Below, piece by piece: positions 43,901-52,330 of a stretch of 64,000 nt of DNA. Each line of letters begins with the position of its first letter. Positions within the stretch are counted from its first letter, which is position 1. A program made the position numbers and the translations under genes. The DNA comes from QWHO01 sp021404945 (GTDB taxonomy: Bacteria; Vulcanimicrobiota; Xenobia; Xenobiales; QWHO01), in contig CAUJEN010000124.1 in NCBI GenBank assembly GCA_963169765.1, positions 1-64,000 on the forward strand, written 5' to 3'. The notes beneath the pieces were generated by a model, which was not told the origin of the DNA, did not search any database, and saw nothing but the letters and a program-made list of their open reading frames with translations.

Positions 43901-44559
43901 TTCTGAGGGTCGGCCACGACGGGAACTCCCTGGTCCGTGCGCAGCACCTCCATGGGGAGGCGTTTCTCGCGCCAGTTCAGGAAAATCAAAAAGGCTTTGC
44001 CCACCACGTTCTCCTCGGGGAGTTGCCCCCAGTAGCGCGAGTCCTGCGAGTTGTTGCGGTTGTCGCCCATCATGAAGAGGTGCCCGGGCTTGACCAGCAC
44101 GGGCGGTTCGTCCCCGAAGATGGGCTCGGCCACGTAAGGCTCTTGCACGCGAAACCCGTTGCGGTAGAGGGCCCCATCGCGCACTTCGATGACATCGCCC
44201 TCGATGCCGACGATTCGCTTGATGAAGTCGCGGTGGTCGGGGTTGCTGTTGGCCGACTCGGGTGGCTTGAAGACGACGATATCGCCCCTCTGAGGCTTCA
44301 CGAAGCGGTAAATGAACTCGTTGACCAGGATGTAGTCGTCTACCTGAAGGGTGGGCTCCATACTGCCCGAGGGGATGAAGAAGCTGCGCACCACGAAGTT
44401 GATCAAGAGCAGGGCGGTCACGCCCGCCACAACCATCCCGTCGATCAGCTCACTCTGCCACTGGTGCCAGGTCTCATCGAGCAGTTTGGGATACAAATGA
44501 AAAACCAGCCGCAACCCGACCAGCACATAGAGGACGAGGAAGAGCTGGGTTTCCGACAA
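43897..44559 (-). CDS. lepB: Signal peptidase I, copy 1
   Basis: A 220-residue type I signal peptidase that cleaves Sec/Tat signal peptides at the outer membrane face. It has two N-terminal hydrophobic segments, the nucleophile Ser66 in PSGSMEPT, the general base Lys in KRIVGIEGD and the GDNRNNSQDSR box. It lies 3 bases after rplS and overlaps rbgA. A second copy is encoded on the other side of rplS with about half the residues identical by eye, so the pair arose by duplication. Confidence 0.93.
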   Translation of the reverse strand: MSETQLFLVLYVLVGLRLVFHLYPKLLDETWHQWQSELIDGMVVAGVTALLLINFVVRSFFIPSGSMEPTLQVDDYILVNEFIYRFVKPQRGDIVVFKPPESANSNPDHRDFIKRIVGIEGDVIEVRDGALYRNGFRVQEPYVAEPIFGDEPPVLVKPGHLFMMGDNRNNSQDSRYWGQLPEENVVGKAFLIFLNWREKRLPMEVLRTDQGVPVVADPQK

Positions 44560-44562
44560 CGG

Positions 44563-44922
44563 TTAAGCCTTGGTGGGGAGGCGCTTTTCCTTAATCTTGG
44601 CCTTCTTGCCGACTTTGTCGCGCAGATAGAACAGGCGCGCCTGGCGCACGTCGCCGCGGCGGGTCACTTCCAGGCTTCCCAGCCGAGGGCTGTGCAGCAG
44701 GATGGTGCGCTCGACGCCCACCCCGTTGGAGATCTTGCGCAGCGTGAAGCATTCCTTGAGACCGCTGTTCTTGCGCGCGACGCAAACGCCCTCGAAGGCC
44801 TGCAGGCGTTCTTTTCCGCCTTCGATCACCTTGAGCCAGGCCTTGACCGTGTCGCCAGGGCCGAACGAGGGCAGATCGGTCCGCGTCATCTGGGTTTTCT
44901 CAAGTTCGTTTATCAGCTTCAT
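44563..44922 (-). CDS. rplS: 50S ribosomal protein L19
   Basis: A 119-residue L19 protein located at the 30S-50S interface. Blocks FGPGDTVKAWLKVIEGGKERLQAFEGV and ISNGVGVERTILLHSPRL are canonical, and the C-terminus RLFYLRDKVGKKAKIKEKR is intact. The start ATG at 44922 has AAGGGA upstream, and a consensus-like promoter lies just before it. It heads the operon rplS-lepB-rbgA-rnhB-DUF4185. Confidence 0.97.
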   Translation of the reverse strand: MKLINELEKTQMTRTDLPSFGPGDTVKAWLKVIEGGKERLQAFEGVCVARKNSGLKECFTLRKISNGVGVERTILLHSPRLGSLEVTRRGDVRQARLFYLRDKVGKKAKIKEKRLPTKA

Positions 44923-44959
44923 CCCGGTGATTCCCTTTCAGTCTTTCAGAACAGGCGGT

Positions 44960-44988
44960 AGTATAGCACGGGCCATTTCTCATGGCAA
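44960..44988 (-). promoter_or_regulatory. Sigma-70-type promoter for rplS
   Basis: On the minus strand TTGCCA is followed, after exactly 17 bases, by TATACT, a close match to the -35/-10 consensus. The -10 box ends 38 bases before the rplS ATG. It overlaps the last codons of the upstream signal peptidase gene, so rplS has its own start of transcription. Confidence 0.75.
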
Positions 44989-45597
44989 CTCCTGGGCCAC
45001 ACCCTGTTGGGAGCGCAGCAGACGAAGGCGGGTAAAGGGGAAGACGATGACCTCGGCCCGACCCACCACGTGGGTCAGGGGAAGCTGGCCCCAGATCCGC
45101 GAGTCCTGCGAGTTGTTGCGATTGTCGCCCATCATGAAGAGGTGGCCCGGCTGCACCACGTAGGGGCCGTCGTCGTGGTCGATGGGCTCTTTGATGTAGG
45201 GCTCCGTCAGTTTCATGCCGTTGCGGTAGAGAGAGCCCCCCCGCACCTCGAGCACGTCCCCGGCGACTCCCACCACCCGCTTGATCAGGGCCGGGTCGTC
45301 CGGGCGAGCGTCCGGGCGCCGGAAGACCACGATGTCTCCCCGGTTGGGGTGGCTGAAGCGGTAGATCAGCTTGTCCACCAGCAGGAGGTCCCTGACCAGC
45401 AAGGTGTTCTCCATGGAGCCGGAGGGAATGTAGTAGGGCCGCACCAGGAAGGCGATCACGGCCAGAGCGGTGACGCCCGCAGGGATGAGCGAGTCGATGG
45501 TCTCCTCCAGCCACCCCTGGCGCTTCATGAAATGACTCACCAGGCGCACGGCTACGAGCGCGTAGAGGATGATCAGCAGGGTCTTGTCTGACAGCAT
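44980..45597 (-). CDS. lepB: Signal peptidase I, copy 2
   Basis: A 205-residue type I signal peptidase with Ser61 in IPSGSMEN, Lys in KRVVGVAGD and GDNRNNSQDSR. N-terminal hydrophobic stretches are at about residues 6-22 and 36-52. The start ATG at 45597 was chosen because the longer frame adds residues without family resemblance. It is a paralogue of the lepB beyond rplS. Two signal peptidases may divide substrates or simply raise capacity in a bacterium that exports many proteins. Confidence 0.93.
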   Translation of the reverse strand: MLSDKTLLIILYALVAVRLVSHFMKRQGWLEETIDSLIPAGVTALAVIAFLVRPYYIPSGSMENTLLVRDLLLVDKLIYRFSHPNRGDIVVFRRPDARPDDPALIKRVVGVAGDVLEVRGGSLYRNGMKLTEPYIKEPIDHDDGPYVVQPGHLFMMGDNRNNSQDSRIWGQLPLTHVVGRAEVIVFPFTRLRLLRSQQGVAQELP

Positions 45598-45646
45598 TGG
45601 CCCCCTATTATGCATGCCGGGGGGTGCTTCGACAACACCTGTCGAG

Positions 45647-46501
45647 TCAGTGCCCGGTGGGGCGGGGGAGTAGGTAGACGAAGGCCAGACCCCCGAGGGC
45701 GCCGCCCAGATGTCCCCAGTTGTCGATGTTGAGCACATTGTAGCCGCCGAAATCCATGGCGAACCCGGCTGCCAGCAAAATCCCCATGTAGCCGAGCCAC
45801 CAGCGCACCACACCCTGGTCGAACAAGCGCCACCGCCAGTAAAGAGCCAGGTAGGCCGAGCCCACTCCGAAGAGAGCCGTGGAGGCGCCCACGCTGGCAT
45901 AGGGCTGGCCCTGGATGACCCAGTGACCGAGCCAGCTCAAGAAGTTACCGGTTGCGGCGCAGAAGACATAGAGCCAGAGAAACCGGTGGCTGGAGTAGGC
46001 TCCCTCGATGGGTGGGCAATACTGAGCCAGGTAGTAACAGTTCATGGCCAGGTGCAACAGCCCGCCGTGCAGCAGTACGGGCGTCACGAGCCGCCAGTAC
46101 TCATGGTCGGCAAAGAGAGCCGGCGTGTTGGCCAGGGCGTTGAAGATGGGGCCACGCAGGTCGGGCGGCCCCCAGTAGGTCAGAAAGTAGAAGACCACAT
46201 CGAGCATCACCAGATAAGTGGTCATGCGGCTCAGGGGGCTATAGTTGGCGAAGCGGGCGGTGTACTTCTCGCGCACCTGTTTTTGCAGCTGGTCGGTGAT
46301 GACGCCGCTGCCCTGGCACGAGTCGCAGGTGACCGGACAGGAGATGGAGCCACCTCCCTGGCAACTCTTGCACTTGAAGGTGGTGCCGCGCGGGGTGGTG
46401 CACTCGCCGGTTCCCTGGCAGGTTGGGCAGGTGACCTTGCCCGAGCCTCGGCACTCGATGCACTGACCGCTGCCTTCGCAGCGTGGGCAGCTGGTCTTCA
46501 C
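45647..46501 (-). CDS. Rhomboid protease with N-terminal DnaJ-type zinc finger
   Basis: A 284-residue fusion. Residues 1-70 carry five CxxCxGxG-type repeats (Cys5/8, 14/17, 25/28, 44/47, 59/62), the cysteine-rich zinc-binding domain of DnaJ. The rest is a rhomboid intramembrane serine protease with about six helices, WRLVTPVLLHGGLLHLAMN, the nucleophile near residue 207 in GASTALFG and His at about 264 in NWGHLGG. A zinc finger may capture unfolded or specific membrane clients. The gene stands alone, 49 bases upstream of the second lepB. Confidence 0.88.
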   Translation of the reverse strand: MKTSCPRCEGSGQCIECRGSGKVTCPTCQGTGECTTPRGTTFKCKSCQGGGSISCPVTCDSCQGSGVITDQLQKQVREKYTARFANYSPLSRMTTYLVMLDVVFYFLTYWGPPDLRGPIFNALANTPALFADHEYWRLVTPVLLHGGLLHLAMNCYYLAQYCPPIEGAYSSHRFLWLYVFCAATGNFLSWLGHWVIQGQPYASVGASTALFGVGSAYLALYWRWRLFDQGVVRWWLGYMGILLAAGFAMDFGGYNVLNIDNWGHLGGALGGLAFVYLLPRPTGH

Positions 46502-46546
46502 GCTCTACCCGGCGCGGATTCGGTCATGGCGTGAATGGTTTTGGGT

Positions 46547-46570
46547 GGGGGCAGAAAAAGTCCTGCCCCC
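46547..46570. other. GC-rich hairpin in a divergent intergenic region
   Basis: GGGGGCAG and CTGCCCCC form an 8-bp stem around AAAAAGTC. An alternative pairing uses AGTCCT with AGGACT just downstream. It lies between the rhomboid gene (minus) and the transglycosylase gene (plus). No T-run follows on either strand, so it is not a plain terminator; it might be a leader structure. Confidence 0.3.
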
Positions 46571-46704
46571 CCGCTCAGGGAGGACTTCTGGCCCTGGAAG
46601 GACAATCATTTCAACCTTGATTCAAATGCAAGCAGAGCCCTGCGAGCGAAGAAGCGTGTTGACGCCGTCGGGAGCTGACAACTTGAATAAGGTGGAACAG
46701 GAAC

Positions 46705-47499
46705 TTGAAGAAGCTTCTAAGGACCTCGGCCCTGATCCTGCTGACGATGGCGACGATTTCCTCGAGCGCCGGAGCCGAAGTCTACGTGACCACCGAGTAT
46801 GAGAACGGCCAGGCCGTCAAGGTGTACACCAACCCGGAGGCTCAGCGCCTCAAGAAGGTGATGCGCACCCGGCGCAACAACTCCAACGACAACGCCTTCA
46901 TCGTCAACGTGCCGGCCACGCCTGTCAGCCTGGCCCGGCGCAGCCATCGCTCCTCCATTTTCGGCGGGCCCATCCCGAAGGTCTACAGTTTCGCCGAGAG
47001 CGGCTACAAGGAGCTGCCCCGGCGCACCCTGGTCTACGGCCAGAAGGGCAGCTCGATGCAGTTCTGCAATCTGTCCGAGGTCATCTTGCGCGAGGCCAGG
47101 AACAATAATCTCGACCCGTTGCTGCTCGAGCTGATCATCAAGCACGAGTCGGCCTTCAATCCCAACGCGGTCTCCCGTTCGGGAGCCCAGGGGCTGATGC
47201 AGTTGATGCCGGGCACGGCCGCCGGCCTGGGCGTGACCGATTCTTTTGATCCGCACCAGAACGTGGCCGGGGGAGCGCGCTACTTCGCCGAGCAGTTGAG
47301 CCGCTTCCAGGACCTGCGCAAGGCCCTGGCCGCCTACAACGCCGGTCCGGGGGCGGTGGAGAGCCACGGTGGCATCCCGCCCTACGAGGAGACCATCGGC
47401 TACGTGAGCCGCATCGCAGGGGAGTATGAGTCCCGCAAGACCACGACCGGCAAGCCTCAGGCCGAGGCCGACGAGGGCAGGGAAACGGCTGGCCGCTGA
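46705..47499 (+). CDS. Lytic transglycosylase (SLT family)
   Basis: A 264-residue exported protein with signal peptide (residues 1-23, ending SSAGA) and a C-terminal SLT domain. The catalytic Glu is in IIKHESAFNPNAVSRSGAQGLMQLMPGTA, followed by the AAYNAGPGAV motif; it would cleave peptidoglycan to 1,6-anhydro muropeptides. The start is TTG 46705. A basic linker separates the signal from the lysozyme-like domain. The SGNH hydrolase gene lies convergent, 35 bases away. Confidence 0.9.
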   Translation: MKKLLRTSALILLTMATISSSAGAEVYVTTEYENGQAVKVYTNPEAQRLKKVMRTRRNNSNDNAFIVNVPATPVSLARRSHRSSIFGGPIPKVYSFAESGYKELPRRTLVYGQKGSSMQFCNLSEVILREARNNNLDPLLLELIIKHESAFNPNAVSRSGAQGLMQLMPGTAAGLGVTDSFDPHQNVAGGARYFAEQLSRFQDLRKALAAYNAGPGAVESHGGIPPYEETIGYVSRIAGEYESRKTTTGKPQAEADEGRETAGR

Positions 47500-47534
47500 G
47501 CCGAGTCGACTCACTCGCCGTCGGACAGTGGGGC

Positions 47535-48167
47535 TCAGCGCTGCATCGCCTGGAGCATCTTTCGGAGGGTCGGCTCGATTCGCTCGGCCACGCGCTCGTA
47601 GCCGGCGTCGTTGGGGTGGATGGGATCGTCCTTGAGGGCCGGATTGGTCCAGATTCCGTCCATAATGTTGGCGACGAAGGCTGTCTTCATTTTCCGGGCC
47701 AGCGACTTGTAGCGTCCCCCGGCCCTGTCCTGAAAGACGCCCCCCTGCACCCCCAGCAGCAATACGGGGGCGCCCTGGGCCTGGATGCGAGCGATGATCT
47801 GCTCGAGGTTGGCGAAGGTTTCGTCGGGCGGCACCTTCTGGATGAAGTCGTTGCCTCCCAACTCCACGATCACCAGGGCGGGCTTGAGGCTGAGCACGTC
47901 GCGCTCGAGCCGGTCCAGCCCCTGGCGGGTGGTGTTGCCGGAGATGCCTTTGTTGACGATGCTCACTTGCAGCCGCTGCTCGAGTCGGCCGACGAAGCCC
48001 TGCCTGCTGGCCGAGCCCACCCCGGCGGCCAGGCTGTCTCCCAGAATCACGATGGGTCCTTCGCGAGGACCCAGATTGGCCACCGGCGGGGAACTGCCCC
48101 ACCAGGCGAGCAGCAAGGCCAGACCCAGGAGGAGGATCAGACCCAGAGCCAGCGTGCGGGGGCGCAT
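47535..48167 (-). CDS. SGNH/GDSL arylesterase-like hydrolase
   Basis: A 210-residue exported SGNH hydrolase resembling TesA/arylesterase. It has a signal anchor (about residues 5-22), block I GDSLAAG with the Ser nucleophile, Gly in SGNTTRQG, the Asn of GGNDF and block V DPIHPN with the catalytic Asp and His. The substrate could be esters, thioesters or peptidoglycan O-acetyl groups. The start ATG at 48167 is the only one giving a signal peptide. Confidence 0.88.
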   Translation of the reverse strand: MRPRTLALGLILLLGLALLLAWWGSSPPVANLGPREGPIVILGDSLAAGVGSASRQGFVGRLEQRLQVSIVNKGISGNTTRQGLDRLERDVLSLKPALVIVELGGNDFIQKVPPDETFANLEQIIARIQAQGAPVLLLGVQGGVFQDRAGGRYKSLARKMKTAFVANIMDGIWTNPALKDDPIHPNDAGYERVAERIEPTLRKMLQAMQR

Positions 48168-48308
48168 GAGTTGGAATTCGTGCGGTGAGGGGCAGGAGCC
48201 TCCCGGGCCAAGAACGTAACTACTTTGGAATGTGCTGGCCCTGCGGCTCGCGCACTCACGGCACTGAGGCCGGTGCGGTCCTCGGGCCCACGGAGGAACA
48301 TAACATCT

Positions 48309-48596
48309 ATGGGAACTTACTTCATCGCTCTCGGCACAGCCGTCGCCTATGGCCTGGGTGTACTGGTAGGAATGACGGTTCTGTCTTATATCCTGGTCTC
48401 CATCGGCGGTGGCGCCACAGGCGTGCAGGGGTCTGGCGGCCACGCCCCTGACGATCACGGCCACGGCCACGGCAGCCAACCGACGAAGGCCGCGTCCGAG
48501 TCGGCTGCCGCTGTGACCGAGGCCAGCAAGGCCGAGCCCGAGGCCGCTTCAGCGACCGAATCAACCGAAGAGAAGTCCGCTTCCTCGGAAGCTTAA
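48309..48596 (+). CDS. Small single-helix protein with His-rich segment
   Basis: A 95-residue protein. One membrane helix spans about residues 5-33, followed by a Gly/His segment (GGHAPDDHGHGHGSQ, residues 42-56) and an Ala/Glu/Ser-rich disordered acidic tail. The His cluster could bind metal. The ribosome site GGAGG precedes ATG 48309. It ends 10 bases before the next gene, which has its own AAGGAGG site, so the two form an operon. No family is recognised. Confidence 0.7.
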   Translation: MGTYFIALGTAVAYGLGVLVGMTVLSYILVSIGGGATGVQGSGGHAPDDHGHGHGSQPTKAASESAAAVTEASKAEPEAASATESTEEKSASSEA

Positions 48597-48606
48597 GGAG
48601 GTCCGC

Positions 48607-49242
48607 GTGATCCTCGAAATCCTCACCGAGGATGGTTCTTTCCTCGCCTTTCAGGCGGTGGCCCAGGTTCGAATGCTCGACCGTCGGGTCTCCCGAGCTC
48701 TCCTTGGCCCCATGGTGCGCGAGCTGCTCGAGCACTATCTCCATGTGGAAGTGGCTCGCAAGAGCGAGGCGCAGGTGGTGGAGTCGCTGCAAACCATCCG
48801 CGGGCAGCTTCGAGCCCAGCTCGAGCGCGACCTCAGGCGCCGGGGAGTGGAGCTCGTGGAGATGACCCTGAGGGTCATTCAGCTCGAGGCCGCCCCCCGC
48901 GATCCGGACGGGTTCTGGCTCGAGGTCATGTCCCCCGAGATGCTCACTGTGGAAGGATTTGTGGTGACTGTGGATGCGGTGGCCCGAGTGGGCGGCCGCT
49001 CCTGGTTCGATGCCACCCCCGAGGCTCTGCGCCAGCGGGCCACCCTGGTGCTGCACGAAGGCTTCCTCAATTTGCCCAGGGTCGACCTGGAGTCGCTCAA
49101 CCGCGACCGCGGATGCTTGGCCCAGCAGATCCTGAGTTTTGCTCACCCGGCGATGAAGGCGGCCAGCGTCAACGTCGAGAGTCTGGCCATCACCGACATT
49201 CGCGTGCAGCCCCGCACCCGAGAGCCGGTCGGCGGCCGCTAG
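48607..49242 (+). CDS. Hypothetical protein, possibly SPFH-like
   Basis: A 211-residue protein without a membrane segment. The stretch LQTIRGQLRAQLERDLRRRGVELVEMTLRVIQLE resembles the end of the SPFH/flotillin core domain, but the match is weak and the N-terminal part is unfamiliar. The GTG start at 48607 is decided by AAGGAGG 6 bases upstream. It is probably co-transcribed with the preceding His-rich membrane protein, to which it might bind at the cytoplasmic face. Function is unknown. Confidence 0.65.
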   Translation: MILEILTEDGSFLAFQAVAQVRMLDRRVSRALLGPMVRELLEHYLHVEVARKSEAQVVESLQTIRGQLRAQLERDLRRRGVELVEMTLRVIQLEAAPRDPDGFWLEVMSPEMLTVEGFVVTVDAVARVGGRSWFDATPEALRQRATLVLHEGFLNLPRVDLESLNRDRGCLAQQILSFAHPAMKAASVNVESLAITDIRVQPRTREPVGGR

Positions 49243-49306
49243 AGAAGCAGCAGGCAGGGGTGCCGGTCAGCCGTTGGAAATCGGCACGGTCTGTGCGGCC
49301 GCGCCT

Positions 49307-49774
49307 TCAGACACGCTCCCAGGTGACGAAGCTATAGGGGTGCGGGTTCTCGGCGTCGGCCGGATGGTCGACGCGCTCGACCTCCCTCCACTCGTGTCGT
49401 GAGAAGTCGGGGTAATAGGTGTCGCCTATGAAGTCGCCGTGGATTTCGGTCAAAATCTGACGCTGGGCGCGGGGCAAGAAGAGCCGATAGATCTCTTCCC
49501 CCCCGAGCACGTAGAGCTCGGGATATTCCAGGGCCTCTTCGAAGCTGACCACCTGGCAGCCCGGGATCGTGAAGTCGCGTGCCCGCGAGAGCACCAGGTT
49601 GGTGCGATCGCTCAGCGGACGTCCGATGGATTCGTAAGTCTTGCGACCCATGATCACAGTCTTGCCGCGAGTCACCTCGCGGAAATGGCGCATGTCAGCG
49701 GGCATCTTCCAGGGCAGGTGCCCGTCCTGGCCGATGACCCGGTCGCGTCCCGTGGCGGCAACAGTGACGATCAT
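49307..49774 (-). CDS. folA: Dihydrofolate reductase
   Basis: A 155-residue dihydrofolate reductase, which makes tetrahydrofolate with NADPH. The N-terminal VIGQDGHLPWKMPADMRHFREVT holds the substrate Asp, then GRKTYESIGRPLSDR and the GGEEIYRLFL nucleotide loop. It follows thyA with one base between, the usual partner since thymidylate synthase produces dihydrofolate. Confidence 0.95.
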   Translation of the reverse strand: MIVTVAATGRDRVIGQDGHLPWKMPADMRHFREVTRGKTVIMGRKTYESIGRPLSDRTNLVLSRARDFTIPGCQVVSFEEALEYPELYVLGGEEIYRLFLPRAQRQILTEIHGDFIGDTYYPDFSRHEWREVERVDHPADAENPHPYSFVTWERV

Positions 49775-49775
49775 G

Positions 49776-50567
49776 CTACACCGCGATGGGGGCCCGGATG
49801 GCCGGGTGGTGCTGGTAGTCGTGCAGGGTGAAGTCTTCGTAGAGGAAGTCCTCGAGGTCCTGGTGGTTCTCGACTTCCATGCGAGGCAGCGCGAACGGCT
49901 TGCGGCTCAGCTGCTCGCGGGCCTGCTCGAGATGGTTGAGGTAGAGGTGGGCATCGCCGAGGGTGTGCACGAAATCGCCCGGCTTCAGCCCCGTGACCTG
50001 GGCCACCATCATGGTGAGCAGCGCGTAGGAGGCGATGTTGAAGGGAACCCCCAGGAAGACGTCGGCGCTGCGCTGGTAAAGCTGGCACGAGAGCCTGCCG
50101 CGGGCCACGTAGAACTGGAATAGCGCGTGGCAGGGAGCCAGGGCCATGTCCTCCAGGCTGCCCACGTTCCAGGCGCTCACGACCAGGCGGCGCGAGTCGG
50201 GATTGCGCTTGATCTCCTCCACCACGGTGGCGATCTGATCGTGGGTGCGTCCATCCGGACCGGGCCAGGAGCGCCACTGCTTGCCGTAAACCGGGCCGAG
50301 CTCGCCCTCGGGGTCGGCCCACTCGTCCCAGATGGTCACCCCGTGCTCTTGCAGGTAGCGAACGTTCGTGGCTCCCTGCAAGAACCAGAGCAGCTCATAG
50401 ATGATCGACTTGAGGTGCAGTTTCTTGGTGGTCACGGCCGGGAAGCCCTGGCTCAGGTCGAAGCGCATCTGGTAGCCAAACAGGCTCCTGGTGCCGGTTC
50501 CGGTCCGGTCTTCCTTCTGCACGCCCTCGGAGAGCACTTTTTGTAGTAGCTCGAGGTACTGCTCCAC
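49776..50567 (-). CDS. thyA: Thymidylate synthase
   Basis: A 263-residue folate-dependent thymidylate synthase (ThyA type, methylating dUMP with methylene-tetrahydrofolate). The catalytic Cys is in LAPCHALFQFYV; QRSADVFLGVPFNIASYA, the HTLGDAHLYLNH segment and the ending YQHHPAIRAPIAV are standard. It is the middle gene of ygfZ-thyA-folA. Confidence 0.97.
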   Translation of the reverse strand: MEQYLELLQKVLSEGVQKEDRTGTGTRSLFGYQMRFDLSQGFPAVTTKKLHLKSIIYELLWFLQGATNVRYLQEHGVTIWDEWADPEGELGPVYGKQWRSWPGPDGRTHDQIATVVEEIKRNPDSRRLVVSAWNVGSLEDMALAPCHALFQFYVARGRLSCQLYQRSADVFLGVPFNIASYALLTMMVAQVTGLKPGDFVHTLGDAHLYLNHLEQAREQLSRKPFALPRMEVENHQDLEDFLYEDFTLHDYQHHPAIRAPIAV

Positions 50568-50573
50568 GCGTCA

Positions 50574-51638
50574 TTACCCTTTCCTGAATGGTAGTTCGTG
50601 CACCCGCGCGGGCGTGCCTTTCTCGGTCACCAGCTCGGTGCCGGCGTGCCAGTTCTCGCGTCGGATGTAGGCCAGCGCGATGGGACCGTAGTCGGGCGAA
50701 ATGAAGCCGGAGGTGATCCGACCGACTTCCTTGCCATCCGCAAACAGCTTGCCTTGAATGCGTTTCAGACCTTCAATCGAAACTCCTACCAAACGCCGGT
50801 TGACGTGGCCCTGGTGGAGCACCCGGGCCACCACCTCCTGCCCGATGTAGCACCCCTTGGTCTCGGAGTAAGAGTCGGGCGGAGCCATCTCCAGAAAGAG
50901 GGTGTTTTCGTCGTAGTCAGCCTCGAAGCGAGGGGTTCCGGCCTCGATGCGCAGCATTTCCAGGGCGTCGGTCCCGGCCGGGGAAGGCTTGAGCGAGGTA
51001 TGCAGCAGGCGCTGCCAGACGCGCGAGGCCTGCTCGGTAGGCACCCACAGCACCAGAGCCTCCACCCCCAGGTAAGGCGTACGGGTGCACAGCACCTCGA
51101 CCTGGCCTCCCCCGGCCAGTCGGGTCACCTTCAGTTTCGTGGCCTGGTAGGGCCGGTTGGGCCGTTCCCCCTGGCTGACAGCCTCCAGTACTTTCTCGGC
51201 CCGCGGGCCTGCAAGGATGATGCCGGTATGCTGGGCCTCCTCCAGCTTGAGGTTTTCGGTGAAGTGGTAGTGGTTGAACTGCTCCACGGCGGTGCGGGCC
51301 TGGGCCCGAGGCACCTCCAGCCAGACCTCCTCGGGAGTGGCGAACAGCCAGGCTTCCACCAGCGGTCGCCCCTGGATGTTGAGCAGGAAGGTGTGGCAAC
51401 CCTGCCCCGGGGGCGGCACCACGTTGGAGAGCAGGCGGTTGAGAAAGTCGCGGCTGTCCGGCCCGCTCATGCGCAGCAGCGAGTGGTGGCCCCAGTCGGC
51501 CACCGCGCATGTAGTACGGGCCGAGCGATACTCTCGCCGGTTGCTCTTGTAACGGCTGGGCAGCAGCACCCCGGCGAAGGGGGCCAGCTTGCCCTCGAGG
51601 GCTTCATGGTCTGCGTAAAGTGCGGTCTTCCAGGGCAT
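50574..51638 (-). CDS. ygfZ: YgfZ/GcvT-like folate-binding protein
   Basis: A 354-residue aminomethyltransferase-fold protein. The KGCYIGQEVVAR motif is the YgfZ signature, so it is assigned to the iron-sulphur cluster maintenance protein and not to glycine cleavage T protein. ATG 51638 gives the normal N-terminus; a longer frame exists upstream but has no matching residues. It lies 7 bases before thyA, forming a folate-linked operon with folA. Confidence 0.88.
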   Translation of the reverse strand: MPWKTALYADHEALEGKLAPFAGVLLPSRYKSNRREYRSARTTCAVADWGHHSLLRMSGPDSRDFLNRLLSNVVPPPGQGCHTFLLNIQGRPLVEAWLFATPEEVWLEVPRAQARTAVEQFNHYHFTENLKLEEAQHTGIILAGPRAEKVLEAVSQGERPNRPYQATKLKVTRLAGGGQVEVLCTRTPYLGVEALVLWVPTEQASRVWQRLLHTSLKPSPAGTDALEMLRIEAGTPRFEADYDENTLFLEMAPPDSYSETKGCYIGQEVVARVLHQGHVNRRLVGVSIEGLKRIQGKLFADGKEVGRITSGFISPDYGPIALAYIRRENWHAGTELVTEKGTPARVHELPFRKG

Positions 51639-51722
51639 GGCGTGCGTCCTCCACGAGTCTTCAGGCGGGTGCTTTGGGCATCGGGATGGGGATTCCCTCT
51701 CCTGGCGTCGAATGAAGACAGG

Positions 51723-52262
51723 ATGCGCGGGAACCTGCTCTGGGGGCTGGGGGTGCTGGCTCTGGTGGCGTGGCTGATGGGGAGCGGGCATCCGCCTTCA
51801 AGGGCCCTCAATCAGATGGCCTTTGAGCTGGACTGGGGCGAGGTGGATCTTCACTCGCGGTTGACCTTTCAGCTTTCCATGGACGAGAGCGGCCTTTATC
51901 AGGCTACCTGCAAGCTTTTTGGTGAACAACCGTATGAAGTCCTCTCGAGTGTGCGTGAGGATGGTTGGTTACCGCCGAGGGACACGCTGGCCGAGCTTCA
52001 AGGCCAGTCCGGGTGGAGTCGAGTGCTGGACTATGATCGGGGCGACGGGGGATTTTGCATCCTGGAGCTGCGCGACGCCGGGTCTGAGGTTCGATGGAGC
52101 CGAACCTTTCCGCCCGGACCCGTCAAGCGACCGGGCAGCCTGGAAGCCATCCGGCTCCGATTGCAGGGAGAGCTCAGCGAGCGATGGGAGCGTGCTCCCT
52201 TCAGGGAGGCACGTAGAGACCCGAGCCGAGGGCTGTCACGCCAGCTCCCCCTTCTGGATTGA
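51723..52262 (+). CDS. Hypothetical exported protein
   Basis: A 179-residue protein with an N-terminal hydrophobic segment (about residues 3-20), consistent with a signal peptide or anchor, then a soluble domain rich in charged and aromatic residues (FELDWGEVDLHSRLTFQLSMDESGLYQ). The hydrophobic start and length suggest a periplasmic protein; I recognise no family. It is divergent from ygfZ, and its stop at 52262 lies close to the HD-domain gene. Confidence 0.65.
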   Translation: MRGNLLWGLGVLALVAWLMGSGHPPSRALNQMAFELDWGEVDLHSRLTFQLSMDESGLYQATCKLFGEQPYEVLSSVREDGWLPPRDTLAELQGQSGWSRVLDYDRGDGGFCILELRDAGSEVRWSRTFPPGPVKRPGSLEAIRLRLQGELSERWERAPFREARRDPSRGLSRQLPLLD

Positions 52263-52330
52263 CTGAAAGCAGCCCGGTCGGCGAGCGCTCGGCACGAGGC
52301 AAGGAGTCGACCCGTGCCGAAGCCTTCCCC

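Noticed and set aside
46547..46584. GC-rich hairpins upstream of the transglycosylase as a c-di-GMP (GEMM) or c-di-AMP riboswitch
   Set aside because: None of the conserved riboswitch core bases are present; kept only as an unnamed hairpin.
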